A DNA stretch of 64,000 bases, taken from NCBI RefSeq assembly GCF_900103865.1, contig NZ_FNII01000011.1, forward strand, positions 1 to 64,000, in the 5' to 3' direction. The notes below the pieces were generated by a model that saw nothing but the letters and a program-made list of their open reading frames with translations, did not search any database and was not told the origin of the DNA. This stretch comes from Vreelandella arcis (GTDB lineage: Bacteria; Pseudomonadota; Gammaproteobacteria; Pseudomonadales; Halomonadaceae). The translations under genes were made by a program, and so were the position numbers. Positions 39,089-50,432 of this stretch are shown here, one piece after another (within the stretch, counting starts at the first letter, position 1; every line of letters starts with the position of its first letter).

Positions 39089-42000
39089 ATGTTTGCCGCC
39101 ATCATTCGTCACGGCATTTTAGTCAGTGTCGTCACCCTGATTCTGCTTATTTTGGGCATCGCCGCCATTTGGCGGATTCCCGTGCAAATGATCCCCGACC
39201 TGGAAACCCGGGTGATCGGCGTCGAAACCCAGTGGGCCGGTGCCACCCCGCAGGATATCGAGAAAGACATCCTCATCGAGCAGGAAGAATATTTACGCAA
39301 CGTGCCCAACCTGCAGCGCATGGAATCAACCGCCAGCAGCGGCAGCGCTGAGGTCGAACTAGAGTTTCCGTTTGGCGTTGACCTCACCGAAACCCTGATT
39401 CGGGTAAACAACGCCCTCAGCCAAGTGCCCTCCTACCCGACCAACGTTGACCAGCCGCGCATTGTGGCTAACTCGTTTTCAGCCAATGCGTTTATGTATT
39501 TCAACGTCAGGCCGCGCGCGGGCAACCCCCGCGAGTTAGACATGCCGGCCATGCGCGATTATCTGGAAGATAACGTGCGGCCACGCATGGAAAGCGTCAC
39601 TGGCGTGTCGGAAGTCACGGTGTCGGGCGGTGCCGAGCGACAGATGCAACTGCTGCTCAACCCCGACGCCCTCGCCGCCCGCGATCTGAGCATCAGCGAT
39701 ATTCAAAACGCCCTGCAAGCACGCAACCAAGACGTTTCCGGCGGCCACCTGGAAAGCGGCAAGCGCCGCTACTTACTGCGCACCGTAGGGCGTTTTGAAG
39801 ACGTTCAAAGCCTCGAAGCGTTAATCCTCAAACGTCAGGGCGATGAGGTCACTCGGCTTGGCGATGTCGGCGAGGTAAGGCAGTCCTATGCGGAGCTAAC
39901 ATCGCGGTCGTATAGCAGCGATGGCCAGCCGGTGCTCAGTGTCCAGGTACGCCGCGAGGCGGGAGCCAACGTCATCGACATCAAGCGTGCCATGCTCGAA
40001 GAAGTCGATGCCTTGAATGAAGGGCTTTTGGCCGAACAGGGCATGCGCATGACCCTCTCGAGCGACGATGTGCGCTACGTCGAGTCGTCGATTGCCAACG
40101 TCTGGGTCAACCTGGGCCTTGGGGCGCTGTTTGCCACGCTGGTGATGTACGCTTTTTTACGCTCGGCACGGGCCACCTTTGCGGGCATTATCGGCATCCC
40201 GATCTGTACCATCGCCGCATTTCTTGGCCTGCTGCTGGCGGGCCGCACGCTCAATGTTATCTCCTTGGCGGGGGTGGCCTTTGCCATTGGCATGACCATT
40301 GATAACACCATTGTGGTGCTTGAGAGCATTGAAACCCAACGTCGCCGCGGGCTCGCTCGCTTTCAAGCCGCGCTGGAAGGCGTCAAGCAGGTCTGGTCGG
40401 CGGTGCTCGCCTCGACGCTGACCACCATTCTGGTATTTGTGCCGATTTTCTTTATCGAGCAGGAAGCCGGCCAACTGTATTCCGACATTGCTGTGGCGAT
40501 CTCTACATCCATCTTTATCTCGATGGTCGTCGCCATCACTGTGATTCCGACGCTGGGCGCGCATATCGATTTTCGTGGCCGCGACAACGGCAGCAGCACC
40601 CGCCCACACTGGGTGCGCGCCTGCCTGTGGGTGGTTAACAGCATGATCCAAAGCGCTGGGCGCCGCGTGGCCGCTATCGTGTTGGGCGTGGCTGGCGGGG
40701 TGGCAATTTTTGTCTGGCTGACGCCGCCGGCGGAGTACCTACCCGAGGGCGAAGAAGCCAAAACCTTCGCCAGCATGAACGCGCCCGCCAGCTATAACCT
40801 GGCGACCATGGATGCCATTGCCCAAACGCTCCAGCGCGAGCTTGAACCGCATGTGGGCGCTGCTCCCGACCGCTTTGAGCGCGGCGACACTGATGTGCCT
40901 CCTATTCGCACCATGGGCATTCAGGCCGAAGCGCAAAGCCTGCGCATTATTGCCGAAACCATCGACCCTAACCATATTGACGCCTTGATGGATGCGCTCA
41001 CCCAACGCTACGAGACCTACCCGGACATGCGCGCCTTTGCCGCCCGCGGCTCGATTATCTCCAGCAATGACGGCGGCACGCGCAGTATCACGCTGGACAT
41101 TGCCGGCAACGACCTGGAAACGCTCTACGCCACGGCCAACCGTATTTATCAACGCGCTCAAGCCACGTTCGACAACCCGCGTATACAGTCACGGCCTTCA
41201 GCCCTGGATTTGGGCCAGCCACTGATTGAGATTTACCCCGACTGGGAACGCGCCGCCGAGCTAGGCTTTGACACCGACGCCCTGGGCACGGCGATTGCCG
41301 TACTTAGCAACGGTGCTTACCTGGATGACTTTTATCTTGACGACGAAAAGATCGATCTCTACGGCTATGGCCCGGAAGCAGGCGATATTGAACTCGATCG
41401 CCTGGCAAGCCTGCCCCTCCACACACCGGCTGGGTTTACCGTTCCACTCAATGATGTCGCCAATATCCAAGAGACCGTCGGCACCGCCACCATACGCCGG
41501 GTCGATGGCCGCCGCAGCGTGACGCTGAACGTCATTCCACCGCGCAGCGTGGCGCTTGAAGCGGGTATCGAACGGATGCAGCGTGAGGTGATCGAGCCGA
41601 TGCGCGATTCAGGAGAGCTGCCGGGCGATATTGACGTGACGGTCACGGGCGCGGGTGATCAATTAGACGCCACCCGCCAGGCGTTAACCGGCAACGGTCT
41701 AATTGCCCTGGCGATTGTGTATCTATTGCTGGTGGCCATTTTTGCCCACTGGGGGTATCCGCTGCTGATTCTGGCGACCATTCCGCTTGGCGCCGCTGGG
41801 GGCATTGTCGGGCTATGGCTGATGAATAGCGTGGGCGCAGTGCTGCCGCGTATTGGTCTGAACGCCATTAGCCAGCCGTTCGATATGATCACCATGCTAG
41901 GGTTTTTGATCCTGATGGGCACGGTGGTCAACAACCCGATTTTAGTGGTTCACCAGGCCCGGGAGAATCTGCGCGAAACGTCAATGGGCGTGCGCGAGGC

Positions 42001-42232
42001 CGTTTACAACGCGGTCGAAAGCCGATTGCGACCCATCGCGATGACCACGCTCACCACGCTGTGCGGGCTTTCGCCGCTGGTGTTTTTACCCGGCGAAGGC
42101 ACCGAACTGTATCGCGGCGTTGGTGCCATCGTGCTATTTGGATTACTCGGCACGGCGATTGTCACCGTTACCTTTCTACCGGCGCTTACCGTGGCGGTGC
42201 TCAGCTGGCGAACAAAGCGCCAAACGGTTTAA
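39089..42232 (+). CDS. RND-family efflux pump (AcrB/HAE1-like)
   Basis: A 1047-residue inner-membrane proton antiporter. The N-terminal helix is followed by the porter domain, TM segments with [25 protein letters not shown] (the acidic proton-relay helix equivalent) and a second half with a similar helix set ([23 protein letters not shown]). Length and two-fold organisation match the family. Its substrates cannot be told from sequence; divergence from AcrB suggests a hydrophobic drug, lipid or quorum-signal role. The end overlaps trpC by four bases on the other strand. Confidence 0.9.
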   Translation: MFAAIIRHGILVSVVTLILLILGIAAIWRIPVQMIPDLETRVIGVETQWAGATPQDIEKDILIEQEEYLRNVPNLQRMESTASSGSAEVELEFPFGVDLTETLIRVNNALSQVPSYPTNVDQPRIVANSFSANAFMYFNVRPRAGNPRELDMPAMRDYLEDNVRPRMESVTGVSEVTVSGGAERQMQLLLNPDALAARDLSISDIQNALQARNQDVSGGHLESGKRRYLLRTVGRFEDVQSLEALILKRQGDEVTRLGDVGEVRQSYAELTSRSYSSDGQPVLSVQVRREAGANVIDIKRAMLEEVDALNEGLLAEQGMRMTLSSDDVRYVESSIANVWVNLGLGALFATLVMYAFLRSARATFAGIIGIPICTIAAFLGLLLAGRTLNVISLAGVAFAIGMTIDNTIVVLESIETQRRRGLARFQAALEGVKQVWSAVLASTLTTILVFVPIFFIEQEAGQLYSDIAVAISTSIFISMVVAITVIPTLGAHIDFRGRDNGSSTRPHWVRACLWVVNSMIQSAGRRVAAIVLGVAGGVAIFVWLTPPAEYLPEGEEAKTFASMNAPASYNLATMDAIAQTLQRELEPHVGAAPDRFERGDTDVPPIRTMGIQAEAQSLRIIAETIDPNHIDALMDALTQRYETYPDMRAFAARGSIISSNDGGTRSITLDIAGNDLETLYATANRIYQRAQATFDNPRIQSRPSALDLGQPLIEIYPDWERAAELGFDTDALGTAIAVLSNGAYLDDFYLDDEKIDLYGYGPEAGDIELDRLASLPLHTPAGFTVPLNDVANIQETVGTATIRRVDGRRSVTLNVIPPRSVALEAGIERMQREVIEPMRDSGELPGDIDVTVTGAGDQLDATRQALTGNGLIALAIVYLLLVAIFAHWGYPLLILATIPLGAAGGIVGLWLMNSVGAVLPRIGLNAISQPFDMITMLGFLILMGTVVNNPILVVHQARENLRETSMGVREAVYNAVESRLRPIAMTTLTTLCGLSPLVFLPGEGTELYRGVGAIVLFGLLGTAIVTVTFLPALTVAVLSWRTKRQTV

Positions 42233-43032
42233 AAGAACAGGCGTTTAAGCGCCTCACCGGGGTCGCTCTCGCGCATAAAGGCTTCGCCGACCAGAAAGCC
42301 GTTAATCTCGTGGTCGCGCATCAGTTCGACATCGTCGCGGGTATCAATACCCGACTCGGTAATCACCGTGACGCCGTCAGGGATCCCCGGCAACAGTTCC
42401 AAGGTGGTATTTAAGTTGGTTTCAAAGGTATGCAGATTGCGATTATTAATGCCGACCAGCTTTAAATCAAGTGACATCGCGCGGAGGAGCTCATCGGCAT
42501 CGTGGACTTCCACCAGCACGTCCATGCCGAGCGCCATGGCTTGTTGGTTCAGGTCACGTAGCTGGGCGTCGTCCAGGGCGGACACAATCAGCAAAATACA
42601 GTCAGCGCCGATGGCGCGGGCCTCGGACACCTGGTAGCCGTGGGTAATGAAGTCTTTACGGATCACCGGCAGCGGGCAGGCATCGCGCGCGGCAATTAAA
42701 TAATCTTCATGGCCCTGGAAAAAGTCGGCATCGGTGAGCACAGACAAACACGCTGCGCCGCCCTGAGCGTAGCTTTTGGCGATATCTGCCGGATGAAACG
42801 CTTCGCGAATCACGCCTTTTGACGGCGAGGCTTTTTTTACCTCGGCAATGATCGCCGGATCACCGGCGGCGATACGCGTATTAAGCGCGTCAATAAATCC
42901 CCGGGGAGCACTTTGCTTTTCTGCAAGCGCCAGCAGATCGGCTTCCGAAACGGCCTGACGGCGCTCGGCTACTTCCTGGTTCTTGCGTTCCAGAATGCGC
43001 GTTAAAATCGTTGGCGTTGCCTGTTGAGTCAT
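42229..43032 (-). CDS. trpC: Indole-3-glycerol-phosphate synthase
   Basis: Ring-closing step of tryptophan synthesis. Catalytic [10 protein letters not shown] near the N-terminus, IRKDF with the catalytic Lys, [10 protein letters not shown] and TESGI are visible. It has 267 residues as a monofunctional enzyme with no TrpF domain. It follows trpD after nine bases. Its end overlaps the end of the RND gene by four bases. Confidence 0.96.
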   Translation of the reverse strand: MTQQATPTILTRILERKNQEVAERRQAVSEADLLALAEKQSAPRGFIDALNTRIAAGDPAIIAEVKKASPSKGVIREAFHPADIAKSYAQGGAACLSVLTDADFFQGHEDYLIAARDACPLPVIRKDFITHGYQVSEARAIGADCILLIVSALDDAQLRDLNQQAMALGMDVLVEVHDADELLRAMSLDLKLVGINNRNLHTFETNLNTTLELLPGIPDGVTVITESGIDTRDDVELMRDHEINGFLVGEAFMRESDPGEALKRLFF

Positions 43033-43041
43033 GGTGATCTC

Positions 43042-44064
43042 TTATTGTTTAAAAACGCTGGTAAAGAGGGAAAGCTCTTTAAGCTTTTCAAGCGGTAGTT
43101 TGGAGGCCTGGGCATCCAGCGCCAGCGTCACGCCTTCTTTCAAGTTATCGGCTACGCCCGCGCAGTAAAGCGCCGCGCCCGCATTGAGGGCCACCATATC
43201 CGCCGCCGCACCTTCCTCACCGCCAAGCGATGCTTTTACCAAGCGAAGGCTGTCTTCGGCGCTGTTTGCTTTCAGGGTAGCGAGGCTCTGGCGCTCAATG
43301 CCCAGCGCTTCCGGGGTGATGGTGTACTGGCTAATCTGGCCGTCTTTGAGTTCGGCCACCAGGGTGGGCGCAGCCAAGGAAATTTCGTCCAGGCCGTCCT
43401 CAGAGTGCACCACCAGCACATGGCGGCTGCCGAGTTTATTCAGCACCTCAGCCATTAGCGGCACCAATTCAGGTGCATACACGCCCAGCACTTGATTCGG
43501 CGCACTGGCCGGGTTGGTCAGCGGCCCGAGAATATTAAACAATGTACGCACGCCCATTTCACGCCGAGGCCCAATGGCATGGCGCATCGCCGGGTGATGA
43601 TTTGGGGCAAACATAAAGCCAACCCCCACCTGCTCGATACAGCGCGCCACTTGCTCGGGCTTAAGATCTAAATAAATCCCGGCAATATCGAACAGGTCAG
43701 CGCTACCCGACGAGGAAGAAACGCTGCGGTTACCGTGCTTGGCAACGTGCGCGCCCCCTGCCGCCGCTACAAAGCTTGCCGCGGTCGACACGTTAAACAG
43801 GTTCGCGCCATCGCCTCCGGTGCCGACAATATCCACCACGTTGTCGGCATTTAGCTCAACGCGTTTCATCAACTCGCGCATCACCTGGGCGGCAGCGCTG
43901 ATCTCAACGGCGCTTTCGCCTTTCATCGCGAGACCCACCAGCAGGCCACCGATTTGAGCGTCGGATGCCTCACCGGTCATGATTTGGCGCATCAGTGCGT
44001 GCATGGCATCGAAAGAGAGGTCTTCGCGGCGCATCACCGCGTTTATTGCATCTCGCATTTGCAT
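43042..44064 (-). CDS. trpD: Anthranilate phosphoribosyltransferase
   Basis: Transfers a phosphoribosyl group to anthranilate. The glycine-rich GTGGDGANLFNVSTAASFVAAAGG (about residues 80-103) and the metal- and PRPP-binding KHGNRSVSSSSGSAD are present. It has 340 residues. It lies 36 bases after trpG in the trpGDC unit. Confidence 0.96.
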   Translation of the reverse strand: MQMRDAINAVMRREDLSFDAMHALMRQIMTGEASDAQIGGLLVGLAMKGESAVEISAAAQVMRELMKRVELNADNVVDIVGTGGDGANLFNVSTAASFVAAAGGAHVAKHGNRSVSSSSGSADLFDIAGIYLDLKPEQVARCIEQVGVGFMFAPNHHPAMRHAIGPRREMGVRTLFNILGPLTNPASAPNQVLGVYAPELVPLMAEVLNKLGSRHVLVVHSEDGLDEISLAAPTLVAELKDGQISQYTITPEALGIERQSLATLKANSAEDSLRLVKASLGGEEGAAADMVALNAGAALYCAGVADNLKEGVTLALDAQASKLPLEKLKELSLFTSVFKQ

Positions 44065-44100
44065 GAACAGGAAAGCCCCTAAAGCGTGTGAAACCGGCGA

Positions 44101-44706
44101 TCAGCCGCGTTTTAAAAAGTTGGCCAATAGCTCATGGCCCTGACGGGTGAGGATGGATTCAGGGTGAAATTGTACGCCCTCAATATCAAGCTCCCGGTGG
44201 CGCAGCCCCATGATTACCCCAGGGGTGACATCGTCATCCCCGGTCCAGGCTGTCACGTCCAAACAATCGGGCAGGCTCTCTTTTTCCACCACCAGCGAGT
44301 GATAACGGGTGACGTCCAAGGGGTTGTCCAGCCCGGCAAACACCCCTTGGCTATCGTGATGAACCGCCGACGTTTTACCGTGCATGACCTGAGGGGCGCG
44401 CACAACCTTACCGCCGTAGACCTGACCAATAGCCTGGTGGCCCAAGCAAACGCCGAGTATCGGCAATCGAGCGGCGAAGTGCTCGATAACCGCCATGGAA
44501 ATGCCCGCTTCGTTGGGCGTGCAAGGTCCCGGCGAGATCATCACGTGCGTCGGCGCTAGCGCTTCAATCTGCTCAATGGTGATCTCGTCATTACGATGCG
44601 TCACGACGTCCGCGCCGAGCTCTCCCAGGTACTGGACAATATTGAAAGTGAAGCTGTCGTAATTATCCAGCATGAGGACGCGCCTTGTTGCCTGCCCCTG
44701 AGCCAT
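44101..44706 (-). CDS. trpG: Anthranilate synthase component II (glutamine amidotransferase)
   Basis: Supplies ammonia to TrpE, and possibly also to PabB. The class I amidotransferase motifs are present: oxyanion [12 protein letters not shown], nucleophile [11 protein letters not shown] and the His-Glu dyad VQFHPES. The ATG at 44706 gives 201 residues, beginning [19 protein letters not shown]; the open frame continues about 100 codons upstream into the tail of fdsA, which is not expected in a TrpG. No trpE is present in the window. Confidence 0.93.
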   Translation of the reverse strand: MAQGQATRRVLMLDNYDSFTFNIVQYLGELGADVVTHRNDEITIEQIEALAPTHVMISPGPCTPNEAGISMAVIEHFAARLPILGVCLGHQAIGQVYGGKVVRAPQVMHGKTSAVHHDSQGVFAGLDNPLDVTRYHSLVVEKESLPDCLDVTAWTGDDDVTPGVIMGLRHRELDIEGVQFHPESILTRQGHELLANFLKRG

Positions 44707-44794
44707 TGGCTGCCTGCCCCGTCGCTTGGTAAGCCTATTATTACAAAATTGCCACCACGCGATCATACCGCAACCCGGCACGTCGTTGCAGGGG

Positions 44795-47608
44795 TTAAGT
44801 GGCCTCCTTGGTGAGGCGGCAAGCCGCATACTTAAATTCGGGAATTTTGCCGTCGGGGTCGAGGGCAGGATTTGTGAGCAGATTTGCCGCCGCTTCCGCG
44901 TAGGCAAAGGGCACAAACACCATGCCGTCGGGAATTTTCGAATCGACCCGAGCAGCCAGGGTGATCGTACCCCGCCGTGTGGTGATGGTGAGCTTCTCCC
45001 CTGGCGCAACGCCTAGGCGATGCAGCTCGCCCGACGACAGGCTGGCAACCGCATCGGGCTCCAACGCATCCAGCACCCGGCTACGCCGGGTCATCGAGCC
45101 GGTATGCCAATGCTCTAACTGCCGCCCGGTGGTCAATACCGTGGGGTAGTCATCGTCCACGGGCTCATCCGGTGGTAAAGGCCGTGCAGGCGAAAACGCG
45201 GCGCGTCCACCGGCGCGCGGAAAGGCATCGCTAAACACCACATCCTGACCGGGTGCGTCCTCGGCGGGGCACGGATAGGTGACCGAGCCCTCTCGTTCCA
45301 GCCGTTCCCAGCTAATATGGTTAAGTGATGCCATGCCCTGCTGCATTTCAGCATATACGTCTTGGGGATGCGTGTAGCGCCAGCCCAAGCCAAAGTGCTT
45401 GGCGATTTCCTGGATAATCCACCAGTCGGGTTTGGCCTCGCCGGGCAAGGGCAGCGCGGCACGGCCCCGCTGCACCTGGCGATTGGTGTTAGTGACACTG
45501 CCGTCTTTTTCCGGCCACGCCGAGGCCGGCAGGATCACATCGGCGAACTGCGCGGTTTCGGTGACAAACAAATCCTGCACCACCAGATGCTCAAGCTTAC
45601 CCAACGCCGCACGGGCGTGATGGAGGTCAGGGTCTGACATGGCGGGATTTTCGCCCACGATGTACATGCCGTGCACGCTCCCTGCATGGATGGCGTCCAT
45701 GATTTCCACCACCGTCAGCCCAGGCTGATCGCTAAGTGGCGTGTTCCACAATTCCTCAAAGGCGGCTCGCAGTTGGGCATCGCCTACCGGCTGGTAGTCG
45801 GGCAATACCATGGGGATCATCCCGGCGTCGGAGGCGCCCTGCACGTTGTTTTGGCCGCGTAGCGGGTGTAGGCCGGTGCCAGGGCGGCCTGTATGGCCGC
45901 AAGCCAGCGCCAGCGAAATCAAGCAGCGGGCGTTGTCGGTGCCGTGGGTGTGCTGGGAAATTCCCATGCCCCAGAAAATCATCGCCTTGTCGGCGGTGGC
46001 ATAGCGACGGGCAATATCGCGGATCAGTTCGGGCTCAACGCCACAGAGCTCGCTCATGGCCTCTGGCGTGCTCCCGGCCACGCTCTGTTTAAGTGACTCA
46101 AAGCCCTCGGTGTGCGCGGCGATGTACGCCTCGTCGTACAACGATTCGGCGATAATCACTTGCAGAATCGCATTGAACAGCGCCACGTCCGTGCCAGGAG
46201 AAAAGCGCACGCTCAAGCTTGCATAAGCATCCAGCGCCTGACCGCGCGGGTCGAGAATAATAATCTCGGTGCCTGCCTTGGCCGCCTGCTTAAAAAACGT
46301 CGCCGCGACGGGATGGTTTACGGCTGGGTTACAGCCGGTAAGCATCACGACGTCCGCATCTAAAGCCTGCATAAACGATGCGGTTACCGCGCCCGAGCCC
46401 AAGCATTCCATTAAGGCGGCTACCGAGCTTGCGTGGCAAAGCCTCGTGCAATGGTCGACGTTATGGTTGCCAAACCCGGTGCGCACCAGCTTTTGAAACA
46501 GCCAGGCTTCTTCATTGGAACATTTGGCGCTACCAAACCCTGCCAGTGACTGAGATCCATAGCGGGCTTTGATATCCATCAGCCCCTTGGCCGCCACGTC
46601 CAAGGCTTCATCCCAGCTAGCTTCGCGGAAGTGGCTAAGCGGGTTAGCCGGGTCAAAGCTTGGATCCAGCGCTTTGGGCACGCCGGGCTTGCGCAGTAGC
46701 GGCTTGGTTAACCTTGCCGGGTGGCGAACATAATCAAACCCGAAGCGGCCTTTCACGCACAGGCGGTTCTGGTTGGACGGGCCGTTGCGCCCCTCAACGT
46801 AGGCAATAGCGTCGTTTTTGATCTGGTAAGTAAGCTGGCAACCCACGCCGCAGTAAGGGCAAACGGAGTCCACCTGTTTGTCTATTGATGACGAGTCGCC
46901 GACGCCTTGATCATTGACCATCGTAGTCGGCATCAGCGCCCCTGTCGGGCAGGCTTGCACGCATTCGCCGCAGGCCACACAAGTGCTGTCACCCATCGGA
47001 TCATCAAAATCAAACACGATGGCGGACGCCGCGCCACGGTGCGCCAAGCCGATCACATCGTTGCTCTGAACGTCGCGGCAGGCGCGAACGCAGAGGTTAC
47101 ACGCGATGCAGGCGTCTAAATTGACGTGCATCGCCGGGTGGCTGGTATCTGGCGTACCGACGGAAGAGGAAACTGCTGCCGTCGCATGGGATACCGAGGC
47201 TTCGCGGCGCGGCGGCAGCCACGCCTTAACGGCGCTTTCTTCCACCGCTAGCTGATCGGCCATGGCCCAAAAGTGGCTGGCGCGATCCGGGCTTTGTGCT
47301 CGACGGGGCTGGTCAGCCATTAACAGTTCAAGCACCGTTTCGCGGGCTTGGATGGCGCGCTCGGAGCTTGTGCTGCGAACTACCATATTAGGCGCTGCTT
47401 CGCGCAGGCAGCTCGCCGTTAAAGCACGCTCGCCCTCGACTTCGACCATACAGGCACGGCAGTTACCGTCAGCCCGGTAATCGGGGGCGTCTTTAAAGCA
47501 CAGGTGGGGAATGGTTTCCCCAGCGCGCTTGGCCACCTGCCATAGGGTCTCGCCGGGGTAAGCGGTCACTTCATGACCATCCAGGGTTAACGCAAACGCA
47601 CCGGTCAT
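44795..47608 (-). CDS. fdsA: NAD-dependent formate dehydrogenase alpha subunit (Mo/Fe-S)
   Basis: Catalytic subunit of a soluble, complex-I-related formate dehydrogenase. A [2Fe-2S] domain (Cys 37, 50, 53, 67), two ferredoxin-type [4Fe-4S] motifs (Cys 167/170/173/177 and 210/213/216/220) and the molybdopterin domain with CPYCGVGC (250-257) follow in order. The Mo-ligand pair Cys391-His392 lies in [11 protein letters not shown], the position seen in FdsA-type enzymes. It has 937 residues. It overlaps the upstream subunit by four bases. fdhD and a delta subunit were not seen nearby. Confidence 0.93.
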   Translation of the reverse strand: MTGAFALTLDGHEVTAYPGETLWQVAKRAGETIPHLCFKDAPDYRADGNCRACMVEVEGERALTASCLREAAPNMVVRSTSSERAIQARETVLELLMADQPRRAQSPDRASHFWAMADQLAVEESAVKAWLPPRREASVSHATAAVSSSVGTPDTSHPAMHVNLDACIACNLCVRACRDVQSNDVIGLAHRGAASAIVFDFDDPMGDSTCVACGECVQACPTGALMPTTMVNDQGVGDSSSIDKQVDSVCPYCGVGCQLTYQIKNDAIAYVEGRNGPSNQNRLCVKGRFGFDYVRHPARLTKPLLRKPGVPKALDPSFDPANPLSHFREASWDEALDVAAKGLMDIKARYGSQSLAGFGSAKCSNEEAWLFQKLVRTGFGNHNVDHCTRLCHASSVAALMECLGSGAVTASFMQALDADVVMLTGCNPAVNHPVAATFFKQAAKAGTEIIILDPRGQALDAYASLSVRFSPGTDVALFNAILQVIIAESLYDEAYIAAHTEGFESLKQSVAGSTPEAMSELCGVEPELIRDIARRYATADKAMIFWGMGISQHTHGTDNARCLISLALACGHTGRPGTGLHPLRGQNNVQGASDAGMIPMVLPDYQPVGDAQLRAAFEELWNTPLSDQPGLTVVEIMDAIHAGSVHGMYIVGENPAMSDPDLHHARAALGKLEHLVVQDLFVTETAQFADVILPASAWPEKDGSVTNTNRQVQRGRAALPLPGEAKPDWWIIQEIAKHFGLGWRYTHPQDVYAEMQQGMASLNHISWERLEREGSVTYPCPAEDAPGQDVVFSDAFPRAGGRAAFSPARPLPPDEPVDDDYPTVLTTGRQLEHWHTGSMTRRSRVLDALEPDAVASLSSGELHRLGVAPGEKLTITTRRGTITLAARVDSKIPDGMVFVPFAYAEAAANLLTNPALDPDGKIPEFKYAACRLTKEAT

Positions 47609-49329
47609 GGCGTCCTCCCTTCGGCATCGCTGACAATAATCTGCTGCTGGGAAAGCGCTGGGCGAAAATCCTTCAACAGCCCAAGCACGGGGTTAGGCGC
47701 TGCCTGACCCAGCCCGCAAATCGAGGCGTCTTGCATAACCTGCGCCAAACGCGTCAGCGCCTGAACATCCCAGTGGTCGCTTTCCAACAGGGTGAGCATT
47801 TTTTCGGTGCCCACCCGGCAAGGCGTACACTGCCCGCAGGATTCATCGGCAAAAAAGGCCAATAGATTGGCCGCGACGGCCTGCAGGTTGTCGTGCCGTG
47901 AGAGCACAATGATCGCCGCCGAGCCGATAAAACTACCGTGATCCTGCAGGGTGTCAAAGTCCAACGGAATATCCGCTTTGCTGGCGGGTAAAATCCCCCC
48001 CGACGCGCCACCCGGCAGGTACGCTGCCAGTTCGTGCCCGGCTGCCATACCGCCACCATACTCATCGATTAACTCGCGCAGCGTAATACCGGCGGGCGCC
48101 AGATAAACGCCGGGCTTTTTGACCCGGCCGGACAGCGAAAAGCTTCTCAAGCCGCTTCGACCATGGCGCCCCTGCCCGGCAAACCATTCGGCCCCGCGTT
48201 GCCATATCAGCGGAATCCAATATACCGTTTCGACGTTATTGACCAACGTGGGGCAACCAAATAACCCCTCTTGCGCAACATAGGGGGGACGGTTGCGCGG
48301 CTTGCCGGGTTTACCTTCCAGGGATTCGATCAGCGCCGACTCTTCGCCGCATATATAGGCCCCTGCGCCGCGGCGAATGATGATAAACCCAGGCGCTACC
48401 AGACTCGCCTTTTCCAGCTCAGCAACCGCCTCGTGAAGCACCCGGTGCAGGCCCGGGTATTCGTCGCGTAGGTAAATATACAACCGCTCGGCTTCAACGG
48501 CCCAAGCACTAACCAGCGCACCTTCCAAAAACCGATGGGGGGCTTTTTCCAGGTAGTAGCGGTCTTTGAAGGTGCCCGGCTCACCCTCGTCGGCGTTGAT
48601 CACGCAGTAGCGCGGCCCACCTGCTTGGCGAACGGCGTGCCATTTTTTGACGGTGGGAAACCCCGCGCCGCCAAGCCCGCGTAACCCCGACTGCTCAAGT
48701 AACGCACATAGGGCTTCGACGCTGACCCGCCCAGTGCGGCAATGCCGCCATAGCTCAAAGCCACCTTCCTGCTGGTAGGTAGGTAAGTGCTGCCAAAGTA
48801 TCGCTTCAGGGTGAAAGTGCCCGGTATCGACCACGGCTGCCACGCCCTCGGCAGTGGCATACAGCACGTGATGGTGACCCACTTCGACCACCGGCGCACT
48901 ATCGCAGCGTCCCATGCAGGGCGCGCGAATGACCCGCACGCTGTCAGGGTCAACCTGTTCCGCGAGCGCCTTGTGAAGCGCGCTGGCTCCGGCTAGCTGG
49001 CAGGATAGCGAGTCGCACACGCGAACAGTGGTATCAGGGGGTGGCGTTTGATGATCGTGAACCACATCAAAGTGGGCGTAAAACGTGGCGGTTTCATACA
49101 CTGCCGCCATGGGCAAATTCATATAGGCGGCCAACGCGCGCAGCTCTATTAGCGATAGATGGCCGTGGGCATCCTGAAGGACGTGCAGGTGCTCCAACAA
49201 CAGATTTCGCTGGCGCAGTCCTGGGTTATCACGTTCATCCCCCAGCAAAGCACGCAACGCCAGCAAGGCAACGGGAGAAACATCACGACCACGCTGGCGT
49301 CGAGGCGATAAAGAGGCTCGGTGGGACAT
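47605..49329 (-). CDS. fdsB: Formate dehydrogenase fused gamma/beta subunit (NuoE-NuoF type)
   Basis: One 574-residue chain joins a thioredoxin-like [2Fe-2S] domain (NuoE/FdsG: VRVCDSLSCQLAG ... CMGRCDSAP, residues about 100-150) to a NuoF/FdsB half. That half has FMN- and NADH-binding GLRGLGGAGFPTVKKW and YVINADEGEPGTFKDRYYLE, and a C-terminal [4Fe-4S] motif SCGQCTPCRVGTEKM. It passes electrons from FdsA to NAD. Many related operons use separate gamma and beta genes. It is the first gene of the two-gene unit and overlaps fdsA by an ATGA. Confidence 0.92.
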   Translation of the reverse strand: MSHRASLSPRRQRGRDVSPVALLALRALLGDERDNPGLRQRNLLLEHLHVLQDAHGHLSLIELRALAAYMNLPMAAVYETATFYAHFDVVHDHQTPPPDTTVRVCDSLSCQLAGASALHKALAEQVDPDSVRVIRAPCMGRCDSAPVVEVGHHHVLYATAEGVAAVVDTGHFHPEAILWQHLPTYQQEGGFELWRHCRTGRVSVEALCALLEQSGLRGLGGAGFPTVKKWHAVRQAGGPRYCVINADEGEPGTFKDRYYLEKAPHRFLEGALVSAWAVEAERLYIYLRDEYPGLHRVLHEAVAELEKASLVAPGFIIIRRGAGAYICGEESALIESLEGKPGKPRNRPPYVAQEGLFGCPTLVNNVETVYWIPLIWQRGAEWFAGQGRHGRSGLRSFSLSGRVKKPGVYLAPAGITLRELIDEYGGGMAAGHELAAYLPGGASGGILPASKADIPLDFDTLQDHGSFIGSAAIIVLSRHDNLQAVAANLLAFFADESCGQCTPCRVGTEKMLTLLESDHWDVQALTRLAQVMQDASICGLGQAAPNPVLGLLKDFRPALSQQQIIVSDAEGRTP

Positions 49330-49488
49330 GGGGGATCACGCTATGCTGATTAATTGTATCTCTCTAGCATAGTGATAACGTGGCGTTTGCGGAATATCAT
49401 CCAGCAAACGCCCAGCGAGGAGAAACTAGCAACGCGGTATCACAGTCTTTATTATCGTTCGCTTTTTATAAACCGTCAGGAGCGTGGG

Positions 49489-50406
49489 ATGCGCAGAAAC
49501 ATCGTACAAGGTAACACGCTCTTGCTGGCACTCTGGCTTGTTAGCTCCCCGGCGCTGGCGGAAACGCCGCTGCGGGTGGTGGCCTCATTCTCAGTAATTG
49601 CTGATTTGGTCAGACAAGTGGCCGGCGACGAGGTTGAAGTCAATGTTATCGTTCCCGCCGACGAAGATGTGCATCGTTGGGAGCTCACCCCGCCTAATGT
49701 CCTGGCCCTGGAAGAAACCGATTTGGTGTTTTATAACGGGCTCGCATTAGAGCCCTGGCTACGCGATGTAAAGGCCATTATTGCAAACGATCTGCCGTTG
49801 GTTGCCCTTGCCGAACAGGCGGACTATCCCACACTGCCCCTGACGACCGGTCGTTATCAAGGCGATCCTAATCCGCATATATGGATGGCGCCTGAAGGAG
49901 CCGCTGCTTACGTGGAGGTGATTGCCGAGACACTGGCAGAACACGCGCCAGAGCACGCTGACGCTTTCGACAAGCGCGCCAGCGACCTCAAGCAGTCGTT
50001 AGACGCACTTCACGCCGATATCCAGGAGCGTCTGGACGGTATTCCCCAGACCAACCGCGCGCTGGTTACCAGCGAAGACGGGCTGGCTTATTTCGCCGAT
50101 GCTTATGGATTTGCCTACGACGCCCTATGGGGGGTTAGCCACGAAACGCTTGGTAGTGCCGCCGCCATGGCTCGCCTACAGGAGCGGCTTACCGCCGAGC
50201 GACCCCCTGCGCTGTTTTTTGAGAGCACCACGCCAGAAATACACATGGACTCCCAGGCGCGCTATGCCGACTTACCCTTGGCGGGCCCGCTATACGTGGA
50301 TGCGCTAAGTAGTAGCGACGGCCCCGCCTCTAACTATGACGCGATGCTGCGCCATAACGCCGAAAAGCTTCACGCTACCCTAGGCGGCGCCAGAGAAGAG
50401 GAATAA
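49489..50406 (+). CDS. Zinc/manganese-type ABC transporter binding protein (cluster A-I)
   Basis: A periplasmic solute-binding protein with a signal peptide (MRRNIVQGNTLLLALWLVSSPALA). The metal-ligand histidines lie in PADEDVHRWELTP and DPNPHIWMAP, with the conserved SEDGLAYFADAYG and FFESTTPE segments of the ZnuA/SitA/MntC family. No histidine-rich loop is seen, which favours Mn or Fe over zinc-specific ZnuA. The ATG at 49489, with AGGAG seven bases upstream, gives 305 residues. No permease or ATPase gene is adjacent. Confidence 0.88.
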   Translation: MRRNIVQGNTLLLALWLVSSPALAETPLRVVASFSVIADLVRQVAGDEVEVNVIVPADEDVHRWELTPPNVLALEETDLVFYNGLALEPWLRDVKAIIANDLPLVALAEQADYPTLPLTTGRYQGDPNPHIWMAPEGAAAYVEVIAETLAEHAPEHADAFDKRASDLKQSLDALHADIQERLDGIPQTNRALVTSEDGLAYFADAYGFAYDALWGVSHETLGSAAAMARLQERLTAERPPALFFESTTPEIHMDSQARYADLPLAGPLYVDALSSSDGPASNYDAMLRHNAEKLHATLGGAREEE

Positions 50407-50432
50407 CGCCAATGCGTCGTTACTGCTGGTGT

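Noticed and set aside
44707..45009. 100-codon N-terminal extension of trpG
   Set aside because: It overlaps the 3' end of fdsA in another frame and has no counterpart in TrpG; the ATG at 44706 fits the family.
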